Shown here in pieces: positions 1 through 5,649 of a stretch of DNA of 5,763 nt. How positions within the stretch are numbered: position 1 is the stretch's first letter; every line of letters begins with the position of its first letter. Source of the stretch: Candidatus Moraniibacteriota bacterium (GTDB lineage Bacteria; Patescibacteriota; Minisyncoccia; Moranbacterales; UBA2206). The position numbers were made by a program, and so were the translations under genes. The notes beneath the pieces are model-generated. The model searched no databases and had not been told where the DNA came from. It saw only the letters and a list, made by a program, of their open reading frames with translations. Where the stretch lies: NCBI GenBank assembly GCA_027351145.1, contig DAIEIZ010000024.1, positions 1 through 5,763 on the forward strand, given 5' to 3'.

Positions 1-226
1 CTATATTATTCAGTTTGCGGCAATTCTTAGTGTCAATTTAGGGATAATAAACATATTGCCCATACCGGCATTGGATGGAGGCAGAATCTTATTTGTTTTT
101 ATTGAAAAATTAAAGGGTTCTCCGGTTAGTCAGAAAGTGGAACAGTCTTTTCATACAATCTTTTTTGCACTGCTCATGTTGCTTATGGTTGCTGTGACAT
201 ATCGAGATATTATCAAGCTTTTTTGA
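1..226 (+). CDS. rseP: RseP/RasP-type site-2 protease (M50), C-terminal fragment
   Basis: This is the last 74 codons of an open frame that enters from the left edge (first full codon at base 2) and stops at TGA 224-226. It contains the third conserved S2P/M50 motif, NILPIPALDGGR, whose aspartate (codon 74-76) is the third zinc ligand in this family. The motif is followed by IEKLKG-PVS and a hydrophobic helix (FFALLMLLMVAVTY) ending in a short polar tail, the same order as at the C-terminus of E. coli RseP. Family members cut transmembrane segments inside the membrane, typically releasing anti-sigma factors or clearing signal peptides. The HExxH site and PDZ domain would lie outside the window, so completeness cannot be judged. 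The motif makes the family secure; the choice of RseP/RasP over another M50 subfamily is inference from the LDGG-IEK-KG-PVS pattern. It precedes the mre operon by 95 bases on the same strand. Confidence 0.88.
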   Translation, partial: YIIQFAAILSVNLGIINILPIPALDGGRILFVFIEKLKGSPVSQKVEQSFHTIFFALLMLLMVAVTYRDIIKLF

Positions 227-278
227 TTCGCTTTTGTTATGCGGTTTGGTGATCGTGGAGTGATGATGTCAACAATTA

Positions 279-307
279 TTCAAAAATAGGTTTTATTCGG
301 ATATTAA
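279..307 (+). promoter_or_regulatory. weak candidate promoter for mreB
   Basis: TTCAAA (279-284) and TATTAA (302-307) are spaced by 17 bases and each match the sigma-70 consensus at 4 of 6 positions. A start near 314 would leave a leader of about 8 bases before the mreB ATG at 322. An overlapping TAATAT (308-313) is an alternative -10. In DNA this AT-rich such matches arise easily, and mreB could instead be read through from the rseP-like gene, since no terminator is visible in the 95-base gap. Confidence 0.28.
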
Positions 308-321
308 TAATATTGCATCTT

Positions 322-1407
322 ATGTTAAAGAAATTTAAAGACCTTTTGAGGAGAGTATCAGGCAATCTTTTCGGTGGATTTTCTAAGGATATTGGTATTG
401 ATCTGGGAACAGCCAATACTTTAGTCTATGTTAAGGGCAGAGGAATTGTTATTAATGAGCCGTCCGTAGTGGCAATCAATAAAAAAACAGGTCAAGTTTT
501 GGCAATTGGCAGGGAAGCAAAAAAGATGGTGGGAAAAACCCCGGGACATATTGTGGCGATCAGACCGTTGGTTGATGGTGTGGTAAGTGATTTTGAGATT
601 ACTCAACAGATGCTCAAGTATTTTATCGACAAGGTTCATCAGGGTGGCTTTACGCTTTTTCCTCGTCCGCGTGTGATTGTAGGGATTCCATCGGATGTGA
701 CTGAAGTGGAAAAAAGGGCTGTGATTGACGCGACAATCAATGCTGGCGCGCGGGAGGCCTATTTGATCGATGAGCCAATGGCAGCGGCTATTGGTGCGCG
801 TCTGCCGGTTCAAGAAGCTTCAGGGAATATGGTAGTGGATATTGGCGGCGGAACAACAGACATTGCTGTTATTTCTCTGGGCGGTATCGTCGTTTCCCGC
901 AATCTTCGTATTGCCGGGGATGAAATGAATGAAGATATTGTGCGTTATTGTCGTGATGAATTTAATCTGCTTATTGGGGAAAAAACAGCGGAAGATGTTA
1001 AGATTTCTATCGGTAGCGCATGCGTGCAAAAAGAAAAGAAACAAATGCAGGTGCGCGGACGAGATCTGGTAACAGGACTTCCAAAAGAGGTGACGATTTC
1101 CGATGATCAAGCGCGTGAAGCGCTTTCGCGTTCAATTCGGATAATCATCAATAATATCAAGACTTCAGTCGAAGAAACTCCCCCGGAACTTCTTTCTGAT
1201 ATTATGCAAAAAGGAATCATTTTGGCTGGCGGGGGAGGACTTATTCGCGGGATTGATCGTTTAATTGCCAATCATACGGAAATTCCTGTTCGAATGATGG
1301 AGGATCCGCTCACGGCAGTCGTACGAGGAACGGGAATTGTGCTTGAAGATATTGATGCCTTGCGGGATGTACTCGTAGAGAATCAGCATGAAAAATCGTT
1401 TGATTAG
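322..1407 (+). CDS. mreB: rod-shape-determining actin homologue MreB
   Basis: A 361-residue bacterial actin that binds ATP, polymerises into membrane-attached filaments and positions the cell-elongation machinery. The actin-fold signatures are intact: phosphate-1 loop IGIDLGTANT (24-33), connecting motif LIDEPMAAAIG (148-158), phosphate-2 loop VVDIGGGTTD (171-180) and adenosine loop ILAGGGGLIRG (300-310). By alignment from memory with Thermotoga MreB, the catalytic Glu131 and Thr158 correspond to Glu151 and Thr178 here, both present. Where that protein has EE before PM, this one has DE (Asp150). Residues 1-19 form a basic, leucine/phenylalanine-rich stretch likely to be a membrane-binding amphipathic helix. 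I chose ATG 322; a TTG three codons upstream (313) is in frame but has no Shine-Dalgarno either. No clear ribosome binding site precedes the gene. It is the first gene of the mreB-mreC-mreD-mrdA cluster. Length is slightly above the usual 335-350, owing to the N-terminal extension and a short C-terminal tail. Confidence 0.98.
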   Translation: MLKKFKDLLRRVSGNLFGGFSKDIGIDLGTANTLVYVKGRGIVINEPSVVAINKKTGQVLAIGREAKKMVGKTPGHIVAIRPLVDGVVSDFEITQQMLKYFIDKVHQGGFTLFPRPRVIVGIPSDVTEVEKRAVIDATINAGAREAYLIDEPMAAAIGARLPVQEASGNMVVDIGGGTTDIAVISLGGIVVSRNLRIAGDEMNEDIVRYCRDEFNLLIGEKTAEDVKISIGSACVQKEKKQMQVRGRDLVTGLPKEVTISDDQAREALSRSIRIIINNIKTSVEETPPELLSDIMQKGIILAGGGGLIRGIDRLIANHTEIPVRMMEDPLTAVVRGTGIVLEDIDALRDVLVENQHEKSFD

Positions 1408-1542
1408 ATTAAAAGCTGCCTTTAAAATCTTTCAGGAATGAGATTTTCTTATGTCGGCGGTCTTTTCTGCTGATCGGTTGGATGGGACTCGGTTGCTAAA
1501 AGGACGATTGTGCGAATTTCTTTTGAGACTTATGCGTAAGTT

Positions 1543-1548
1543 TATGAT
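1543..1548 (+). promoter_or_regulatory. candidate -10 element just before mreC (possible leaderless start)
   Basis: TATGAT (1543-1548) matches the -10 consensus at 5 of 6 positions and ends 5 bases before the mreC ATG (1554). Transcription from it would begin at about 1554-1555, giving an essentially leaderless mRNA. No good -35 lies at 16-18 bases upstream; TTGAGA (1523-1528) is only 14 bases away. The 146-base gap between mreB and mreC holds nothing else convincing. Confidence 0.25.
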
Positions 1549-1553
1549 AAGCT

Positions 1554-2357
1554 ATGCCCAAAAAATATTTCACTTCAAAAATAGTTAAGTTGGCTACTAC
1601 GATAATCGTTTGTGCTTTTTTGATTTTTTTCAATCCCAAGAATATTTTTAATCCCGTGCGGAGAATTTTTCTGACAATCGCTTCACCTTTCCAAGAAATA
1701 TTCTATGGAGCTAGCCAGAAGATAGGCGAAACAACTTCTTTTTTGATTTCCATTTCAGATATAAAGAAAGATAATGCCAATCTTTCCAAGGAGAATAATT
1801 CTCTGGCGGCCGAGGTGGCTATGCTCAAGCAAATAGAGAGTGAGAATGTAATATTGAGAGAACAATTGAATCTTGCCCCTAGGGATAAATTTTCGTTGAT
1901 AAGTGGTTTCATAGTCGGGCAAGATCCGGAAGGTTCGGAGAGTTGGGTTATTTTTGATAAAGGTGGGAAAGATGGTCTCGTGCCTGGGATGCCGGTGATT
2001 GTGGACAATGGAATTCTCGTGGGCAAGGTTGATGAGGTTTATTTTTCAAGTTCAAAAATCAACCTGCTGACCAGTTCCACTAGCTCTGTAAATGTTTCTG
2101 ATGTGGAAACTGGCGCGAAGGGAATTATTCGTGGAGAATATGGCCTAGGTTTGGTTATGGATATGGTAACGCAAGCGGATGTTTTGAATGTTGGAGATAC
2201 AATTATTACTTCAGGCTTAGGAAGCAATATTCCAAAAGGACTTTTGGTGGGCAAGATAAAGGAAGTGAAAGTTTCTCAGGACAAGCTTTTTCAGAGAGCG
2301 GTAGTCATCTCTCGTTTAAAATTTTCCAAATTGGATGTTGTGTTTGTGATTAAATAG
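1554..2357 (+). CDS. mreC: cell-shape scaffold protein MreC
   Basis: A 267-residue bitopic membrane protein that links the MreB filament to extracytoplasmic wall enzymes and, in characterised systems, activates PBP2. It shows a short basic N-terminus, one transmembrane helix (about 9-26), a predicted coiled coil (about 67-107, with repeats such as LSKENNSL and LKQIESENVILREQL), then a beta-rich extracytoplasmic domain. Family hallmarks are visible: IFDKGGKDGLVPGMPVI (133-149) and VGDTIITSGLGSNIPKGLLVG (213-233). Length is typical (family about 260-370), with no long proline-rich C-terminal tail. The ATG at 1554 is the only sensible start before the membrane helix; no Shine-Dalgarno precedes it. 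It follows mreB after 146 bases and its TAG is one base before the mreD ATG, so mreC and mreD are almost certainly co-transcribed and probably translationally coupled. Confidence 0.96.
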   Translation: MPKKYFTSKIVKLATTIIVCAFLIFFNPKNIFNPVRRIFLTIASPFQEIFYGASQKIGETTSFLISISDIKKDNANLSKENNSLAAEVAMLKQIESENVILREQLNLAPRDKFSLISGFIVGQDPEGSESWVIFDKGGKDGLVPGMPVIVDNGILVGKVDEVYFSSSKINLLTSSTSSVNVSDVETGAKGIIRGEYGLGLVMDMVTQADVLNVGDTIITSGLGSNIPKGLLVGKIKEVKVSQDKLFQRAVVISRLKFSKLDVVFVIK

Positions 2358-2358
2358 T

Positions 2359-2898
2359 ATGTTGCAAAAAATAATAATTTTTTTTATCATTTTTTTTTCC
2401 GTTATTTTGCAATTAACGGTTTTTACTAATATCTTTTTTTTTGGTCTTGGTCCGAACATTTTACTTCTCTTGACTATCTATTGGACTACGCAGGCAGGTT
2501 TTGAGAAAGCCTTGGCTAGAAACATTTCGGCCGGATTTGCCTATGATTTAGCGACTTTTTGTATAATCGGAACACATATTGCTTCGTTCACGTTAGTTGC
2601 TTTTTTTGTTGGTTTTATTTCCAAGAGATTTTTGGTAGTTGCGCGCAATTGGCGAATACTTATCTTGGCCATTACAATTATTTTTGGTACGTTAGCAAAT
2701 AACTTATTTTTAAATGGCCTGTTTGAGATAGGAAGCTATTTTGGGAAAAATTCTATCGGTAGCGTGCCAGTTTCTTTTTTCAGTTCCATTTTAGCAAAGG
2801 AAGTTATTTTGAATATCCTGTTTTTTCCGCTTATATATTTTCTACTAAAAAAAATAGAACATTCTAATTTTTTTCAGGTGCGTAAGAGTATATTCTAA
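2359..2898 (+). CDS. mreD: rod-shape-determining membrane protein MreD
   Basis: A 179-residue very hydrophobic protein with about five or six membrane helices (roughly 4-26, 31-45, 56-69, 72-88, 99-121 and 143-163). MreD is the integral membrane partner of MreC in the elongasome; its exact biochemical role is less well defined. Sequence support comes from the family-like pattern GPNILLLLTIYW (31-42) near the N-terminus, the GFAYDLATF segment (59-67) at the central loop, and the basic C-terminal tail, together with its position between mreC and mrdA. The start ATG lies one base after the mreC stop and has no Shine-Dalgarno, so termination-reinitiation is the likely route. The 5' part of the gene holds T8 and two T9 runs encoding Phe/Ile-rich helices. 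The frame is nevertheless intact to TAA. MreD diverges rapidly, so context carries much of the identification. Confidence 0.92.
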   Translation: MLQKIIIFFIIFFSVILQLTVFTNIFFFGLGPNILLLLTIYWTTQAGFEKALARNISAGFAYDLATFCIIGTHIASFTLVAFFVGFISKRFLVVARNWRILILAITIIFGTLANNLFLNGLFEIGSYFGKNSIGSVPVSFFSSILAKEVILNILFFPLIYFLLKKIEHSNFFQVRKSIF

Positions 2899-2902
2899 AT
2901 CT

Positions 2903-4792
2903 ATGTTTCAGAGATATTTTAAGTCAAGAAGGATGGCACGTGGCGTGGAGATTGAGGATGCCATCATGAATGTTGAGCGAAAAGAAAAAGCCATTATTGA
3001 AAAACCATTCAAAAGGGGCGGTCTTTCGGTTGCGTGGTACCTGGTTTTTTGTGTCCTCTTGTTTCTTTTTGCCAGAGTTTTTTATTTGGACATTATTAGC
3101 GGTGAATATTACTCGCTTGTTTCAGCGGAAAATCGGATTAGAAAAATTATTGTTAAGGCTCCGCGAGGGAATATTTTGGATAAATTTGGTAATATTTTAG
3201 CGCGTAATTCGCCCAGCATCGATGTCGTTGTAGTGCCAAGTTATTTGCCTAAGAATATTGAAGATAAGAAAATATTAGCAGGAAAAATGGCTGATATTCT
3301 TAATATGAACCCGGGGAATGTTGAAATAATGCTGCTTAGCCAGAATGAAAAATCAGCTGATCCGGTTTTGCTCAAGGAAAATATTACGCAAGATCAATCA
3401 CTTATTCTGGCTGAAAAAATCAATGAATTGCCGGGAATTGCTTTAGACAAAACCGCTATTCGGAAATATGAGAATAGTGCAATTTTTTCCCACATAATTG
3501 GTTATGATGGGAAGATAACCAAAGAAGAAATGGATAAAAATAGTGGTTATCTTATGACTGATTACATTGGAAAGACGGGGTTGGAAAAAAGCTATGAGGA
3601 TCAGCTGAAGGGTGTTTATGGCGCGCAGCGAGTAGAGGTTGATTCTCGAGGGGTGGTTATGAAAAATTTGGGCATAATTAGCCCTCAGGCGGGAAATGAT
3701 TTGATTTTAAATATTGATCAGGAATTGCAAAAGAAGTTGTATGATAGCTTGTCGGCAATGCTTGAAAAAGGTGAAACAAAAACGGCTGCTGCAGTAGCGA
3801 TTGATCCGAGTACGGGAGGAATTTTGGCAATGGTTAGTTTGCCAAGTTATGACAATAATTTATTTGCCTCTGGTATCAGTAGCGATGAATATAAGAAATT
3901 AATTAGCGATAAAGATTTACCTTTGTTTAATCGTGCTACAAGCGGAGAATATCCTCCTGGTTCGACCATTAAGCCCGCTGTGGCCGTCGCTGCTCTTTCT
4001 GAGGGTGTTATTACCCCAACGACAATTATCAATGGTCAGGGCGGAAGTTTAAATATTGGCAGTTTTCATTTTGGTGACTGGAAGGCGCATGATCCCAGCG
4101 ATGTCCGCACTGCTATCGCGCAAAGTAATGACATTTTTTTCTACACTGTTGGCGGTGGCTATGGAAATATAGCAGGCCTTGGAATGGACCGGATGAAAAA
4201 ATATGAAAATATGTTTGGTTTTGGATCGCCAACCGGAGTTGATCTTCCCGGCGAATCAGGTGGTTTTATTCCGAGTGAACAGTGGAAGCTTGATAAGCTT
4301 GATGAAAAGTGGTATATCGGTGATAGCTATCATTGTGCTATCGGACAAGGATTTGTGCTTGCGACGCCATTGCAGTTGGCAAATTATACCGCCGCGATTG
4401 CTAATGGCGGAACGCTCTATTCGCCTAGATTAGTCAATCGAATTCGTAAAAGTGATGGGACGGATTCTTATGTCCAACCGGAAATAATTCGGAAAAATTT
4501 TATTTCACCGGATATTATGCAGGTTGTGCGCGAAGGAATGCGCCAAACGATTACGGCTGGTACGGCGCAAGTGTTAAAAACTTTGCCAGTGGCAGTGGCA
4601 GGGAAAACCGGTACGGCGCAATTTGGCACGGAGAATAAAATGCATGGCTGGTTTATTTCTTTCGCACCGTACGATAATCCAAAAATTGCCCTGGCGATCA
4701 TCGTGGAAGGTGGCGGAGAGGGAAACTCCAGTGCTGTGCCTGTGGCAAAAGAGGTTTATGATTGGTATTTTACGAGAAATAATACTCCGTAA
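2903..4792 (+). CDS. mrdA: penicillin-binding protein 2 (elongation-specific D,D-transpeptidase)
   Basis: A 629-residue class B PBP that cross-links peptidoglycan during lateral wall growth, anchored in the membrane with its catalytic domain outside. Order: cytoplasmic tail 1-40, one membrane helix (about 41-62), PBP dimer/pedestal domain beginning with APRGNILDKFGNILARN (about 88-104), transpeptidase domain from about residue 270. All three active-site motifs are present: STIK (Ser354 nucleophile, Lys357), SND (408-410), and KTG (568-570) followed by TAQFG. The stretch WYIGDSYHCAIGQG is the family's WY-GD-IGQG motif. PBP2 rather than PBP3/FtsI is inferred from these features, the SxD-FFY motif and the mreBCD context. 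The start ATG 2903 lies 4 bases after the mreD stop. An in-frame alternative, ATG 2966 (Met22), has GAGG at 2954-2957, one of the few Shine-Dalgarno-like sequences here, so the true N-terminus is not certain. Its usual partner gene rodA does not follow. Confidence 0.96.
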   Translation: MFQRYFKSRRMARGVEIEDAIMNVERKEKAIIEKPFKRGGLSVAWYLVFCVLLFLFARVFYLDIISGEYYSLVSAENRIRKIIVKAPRGNILDKFGNILARNSPSIDVVVVPSYLPKNIEDKKILAGKMADILNMNPGNVEIMLLSQNEKSADPVLLKENITQDQSLILAEKINELPGIALDKTAIRKYENSAIFSHIIGYDGKITKEEMDKNSGYLMTDYIGKTGLEKSYEDQLKGVYGAQRVEVDSRGVVMKNLGIISPQAGNDLILNIDQELQKKLYDSLSAMLEKGETKTAAAVAIDPSTGGILAMVSLPSYDNNLFASGISSDEYKKLISDKDLPLFNRATSGEYPPGSTIKPAVAVAALSEGVITPTTIINGQGGSLNIGSFHFGDWKAHDPSDVRTAIAQSNDIFFYTVGGGYGNIAGLGMDRMKKYENMFGFGSPTGVDLPGESGGFIPSEQWKLDKLDEKWYIGDSYHCAIGQGFVLATPLQLANYTAAIANGGTLYSPRLVNRIRKSDGTDSYVQPEIIRKNFISPDIMQVVREGMRQTITAGTAQVLKTLPVAVAGKTGTAQFGTENKMHGWFISFAPYDNPKIALAIIVEGGGEGNSSAVPVAKEVYDWYFTRNNTP

Positions 4793-4813
4793 AGTTGCTT
4801 GCTGGTGCGGGAT

Positions 4814-4853
4814 AAAAAAAATAGGTTGACACATAATTTATTTCTGGTACAAT
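4814..4853 (+). promoter_or_regulatory. strong sigma-70-type promoter for greA
   Basis: A perfect -35 TTGACA (4826-4831), a 16-base spacer and -10 TACAAT (4848-4853, 5 of 6) are preceded by the extended -10 dinucleotide TG (4845-4846). An A8 run (4814-4821) directly upstream of the -35 resembles an UP element. The start is expected at about 4860-4861, giving a greA leader of roughly 100 bases. This is the best promoter in the window and makes greA independent of the mre operon. Confidence 0.88.
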
Positions 4854-4858
4854 TTCTT

Positions 4859-4886
4859 TTGTCGTCCGAAAGAGCGACAATTTTTT
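4859..4886 (+). terminator. intrinsic terminator overlapping the greA start site
   Basis: TTGTCG (4859-4864) pairs with CGACAA (4875-4880). Inside that, a U-G pair, one C/A mismatch and a C-G pair close a GAAA tetraloop (4868-4871). Six Ts (4881-4886) follow at once, the usual form of a Rho-independent terminator on the + strand; the reverse strand has no T run on its far side. It lies 66 bases after the mrdA stop and can end the mre transcript. Because its left arm starts at the predicted greA start point, it could also act as a leader attenuator for greA. The stem is short, so efficiency is uncertain. Confidence 0.65.
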
Positions 4887-4960
4887 ATAAAAGCCCCCTT
4901 GCGCTTATCGGGAATGTTAAATAAAAAAATAATAAGCAAAAAAGGGAATAAAAAAATATC

Positions 4961-5416
4961 ATGACAAAATTTATTACCGAAGAAGGACTTAGAAAAATTA
5001 AAGAAGAACTGACTCATCGCAAAACGACTTTGCGTCAAGGAATTGCGAGCGCAATCAAGGAGGCAAAGGAACAGGGTGACTTGAGTGAGAATGCCGAGTA
5101 CAGCGCTGCAAAAGCGCAACAGGCGGAAAATGAGTCTAAGATTGCCGAACTCGAGTTTATGCTCAAGGAATCGAAAGTGGCAACATATGACAAAAATTTG
5201 GGCGTGGTGCAGTTGGGTTCAAAAGTAAGCGTGAAATTTAATGGTTCGGAAATGGAATTTCAACTTGTCGGATCAAATGAAGCCAGTCCAAGCGAACTTA
5301 AGATCTCCAATGAGTCTCCTATGGGAAAAGCATTTATGGGAAAAAAGAAGGGTGATAATGTGAATGTGGTTACTCCCGGAGGAGAAGTGAAATATGCGAT
5401 TTTGGATGTGAAATGA
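4961..5416 (+). CDS. greA: transcript cleavage/elongation factor GreA
   Basis: A 151-residue factor (E. coli GreA has 158) that enters the RNA polymerase secondary channel and stimulates cleavage of backtracked RNA. The N-terminal coiled-coil hairpin (about 1-75) carries the acidic tip in EAKEQGDLSENAEYSAAK: Asp40 and Glu43 match the catalytic acidic pair Asp41/Glu44 of E. coli GreA. The C-terminal FKBP-like domain (about 80-151) has the expected SPMGKAFMGKKKGDNV and VTPGGEVKYAI blocks. ATG 4961 is the natural start, immediately before the conserved first helix. AAAGGG (4941-4946) is a weak Shine-Dalgarno candidate, 14 bases away, further than ideal. GreA rather than GreB is inferred from the short basic-patch-poor tip and the bacterial distribution of GreA. 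The gene has its own promoter and about 100 bases of leader, and is closed by a strong palindromic terminator. The TGA stop coincides with the family end. Confidence 0.97.
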   Translation: MTKFITEEGLRKIKEELTHRKTTLRQGIASAIKEAKEQGDLSENAEYSAAKAQQAENESKIAELEFMLKESKVATYDKNLGVVQLGSKVSVKFNGSEMEFQLVGSNEASPSELKISNESPMGKAFMGKKKGDNVNVVTPGGEVKYAILDVK

Positions 5417-5446
5417 TTTTGGTTTGAAATATTTTTTATTTTTCTG

Positions 5447-5484
5447 TAAAGACGAGGCAATGCCTCGTCTTTAAGTTTTGCTTA
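5447..5484 (+). terminator. palindromic intrinsic terminator after greA
   Basis: Bases 5447-5458 pair perfectly with 5462-5473 (12 base pairs, core GACGAGGC/GCCTCGTC) around a 3-base loop AAT. The GC-rich core is followed by TTTAAGTTTTGCTT, an interrupted T tract, so it fits a terminator on the + strand, 30 bases after the greA stop. On the other strand it would be followed by an A-rich stretch, so it does not look bidirectional. The precise symmetry could also make it a copy of a dispersed palindromic repeat. Confidence 0.8.
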
Positions 5485-5526
5485 ATTTTAGGGGATGAAT
5501 TTTGATTAGGCTTTTTACTGGATTTA

Positions 5527-5535
5527 TGCTAAAAT
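5527..5535 (+). promoter_or_regulatory. weak extended -10 candidate downstream of greA
   Basis: TGCTAAAAT contains an extended -10 TG and TAAAAT (5 of 6 to consensus). No -35 at proper spacing is visible. It could be a second upstream promoter for the last gene, but in DNA this AT-rich it may be chance. Confidence 0.22.
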
Positions 5536-5563
5536 TAATCTAACTTGAATCAGTGATGAGCAG

Positions 5564-5581
5564 TATTTTATTCATAAAATA
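5564..5581. repeat. AT-rich inverted repeat next to a promoter
   Basis: TATTTTAT (5564-5571) and ATAAAATA (5574-5581) are exact inverted copies separated by 2 bases. The element ends one base before the TTCAAA -35 candidate of the final gene, a position where an operator or activator site could lie. There is no G or C in the arms, so chance occurrence is quite possible. Confidence 0.4.
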
Positions 5582-5582
5582 G

Positions 5583-5612
5583 TTCAAACAATGAATCTAT
5601 TTGTTCTATAAT
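5583..5612 (+). promoter_or_regulatory. promoter for the terminal membrane-protein gene
   Basis: A perfect -10 TATAAT (5607-5612) lies 18 bases after TTCAAA (5583-5588, 4 of 6 to TTGACA). The start is expected near 5619, leaving a leader of about 31 bases made almost wholly of A and T before ATG 5650. It lies downstream of the greA terminator, which supports the following gene being a separate transcription unit. Confidence 0.6.
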
Positions 5613-5649
5613 AAAAATAATAAAAAATAATTTATTTAATTCAAACAAA

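Noticed and set aside
224..226. TGA recoded as an amino acid (alternative genetic code)
   Set aside because: TGA here and at 5414-5416 falls exactly at family C-termini of RseP-like protein and GreA, so it is used as stop.
313..321. TTG start for mreB three codons upstream of the ATG
   Set aside because: No ribosome binding site favours it, and ATG at 322 gives the familiar MLKKF beginning of MreB proteins.
421..1110. Long antisense frames opposite mreB, and similar ones opposite mreC, mrdA and greA
   Set aside because: They lie wholly within well-supported genes, lack starts with binding sites, and their translations show no family features; they are shadows of the codon bias on the real strand.
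1424..1447. Inverted repeat AAAATCT/AGATTTT after mreB as a terminator
   Set aside because: The 7-base-pair stem is almost all A-T with a 10-base loop and no T run after it, and the downstream genes belong to the same cluster.
1451..1588. A 45-codon open frame in the mreB-mreC gap overlapping the start of mreC
   Set aside because: No Shine-Dalgarno, no recognisable domain or membrane segment, and a 35-base overlap with a secure gene. Frames of this length occur by chance; only its base composition is mildly suggestive.
4278..4306. Short tandem repeat AAGCTTGAT x2 in mrdA
   Set aside because: Only two copies, encoding KLDKLDEKW at a place where PBP2 proteins normally vary in sequence before the WY-GD motif; no sign of a functional repeat.
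4891..4912. Second hairpin or riboswitch in the greA leader (AAGC/GCTT and CCC/GGG pairings)
   Set aside because: Stems of 3-4 pairs with large loops are too weak, and no known aptamer pattern is visible.
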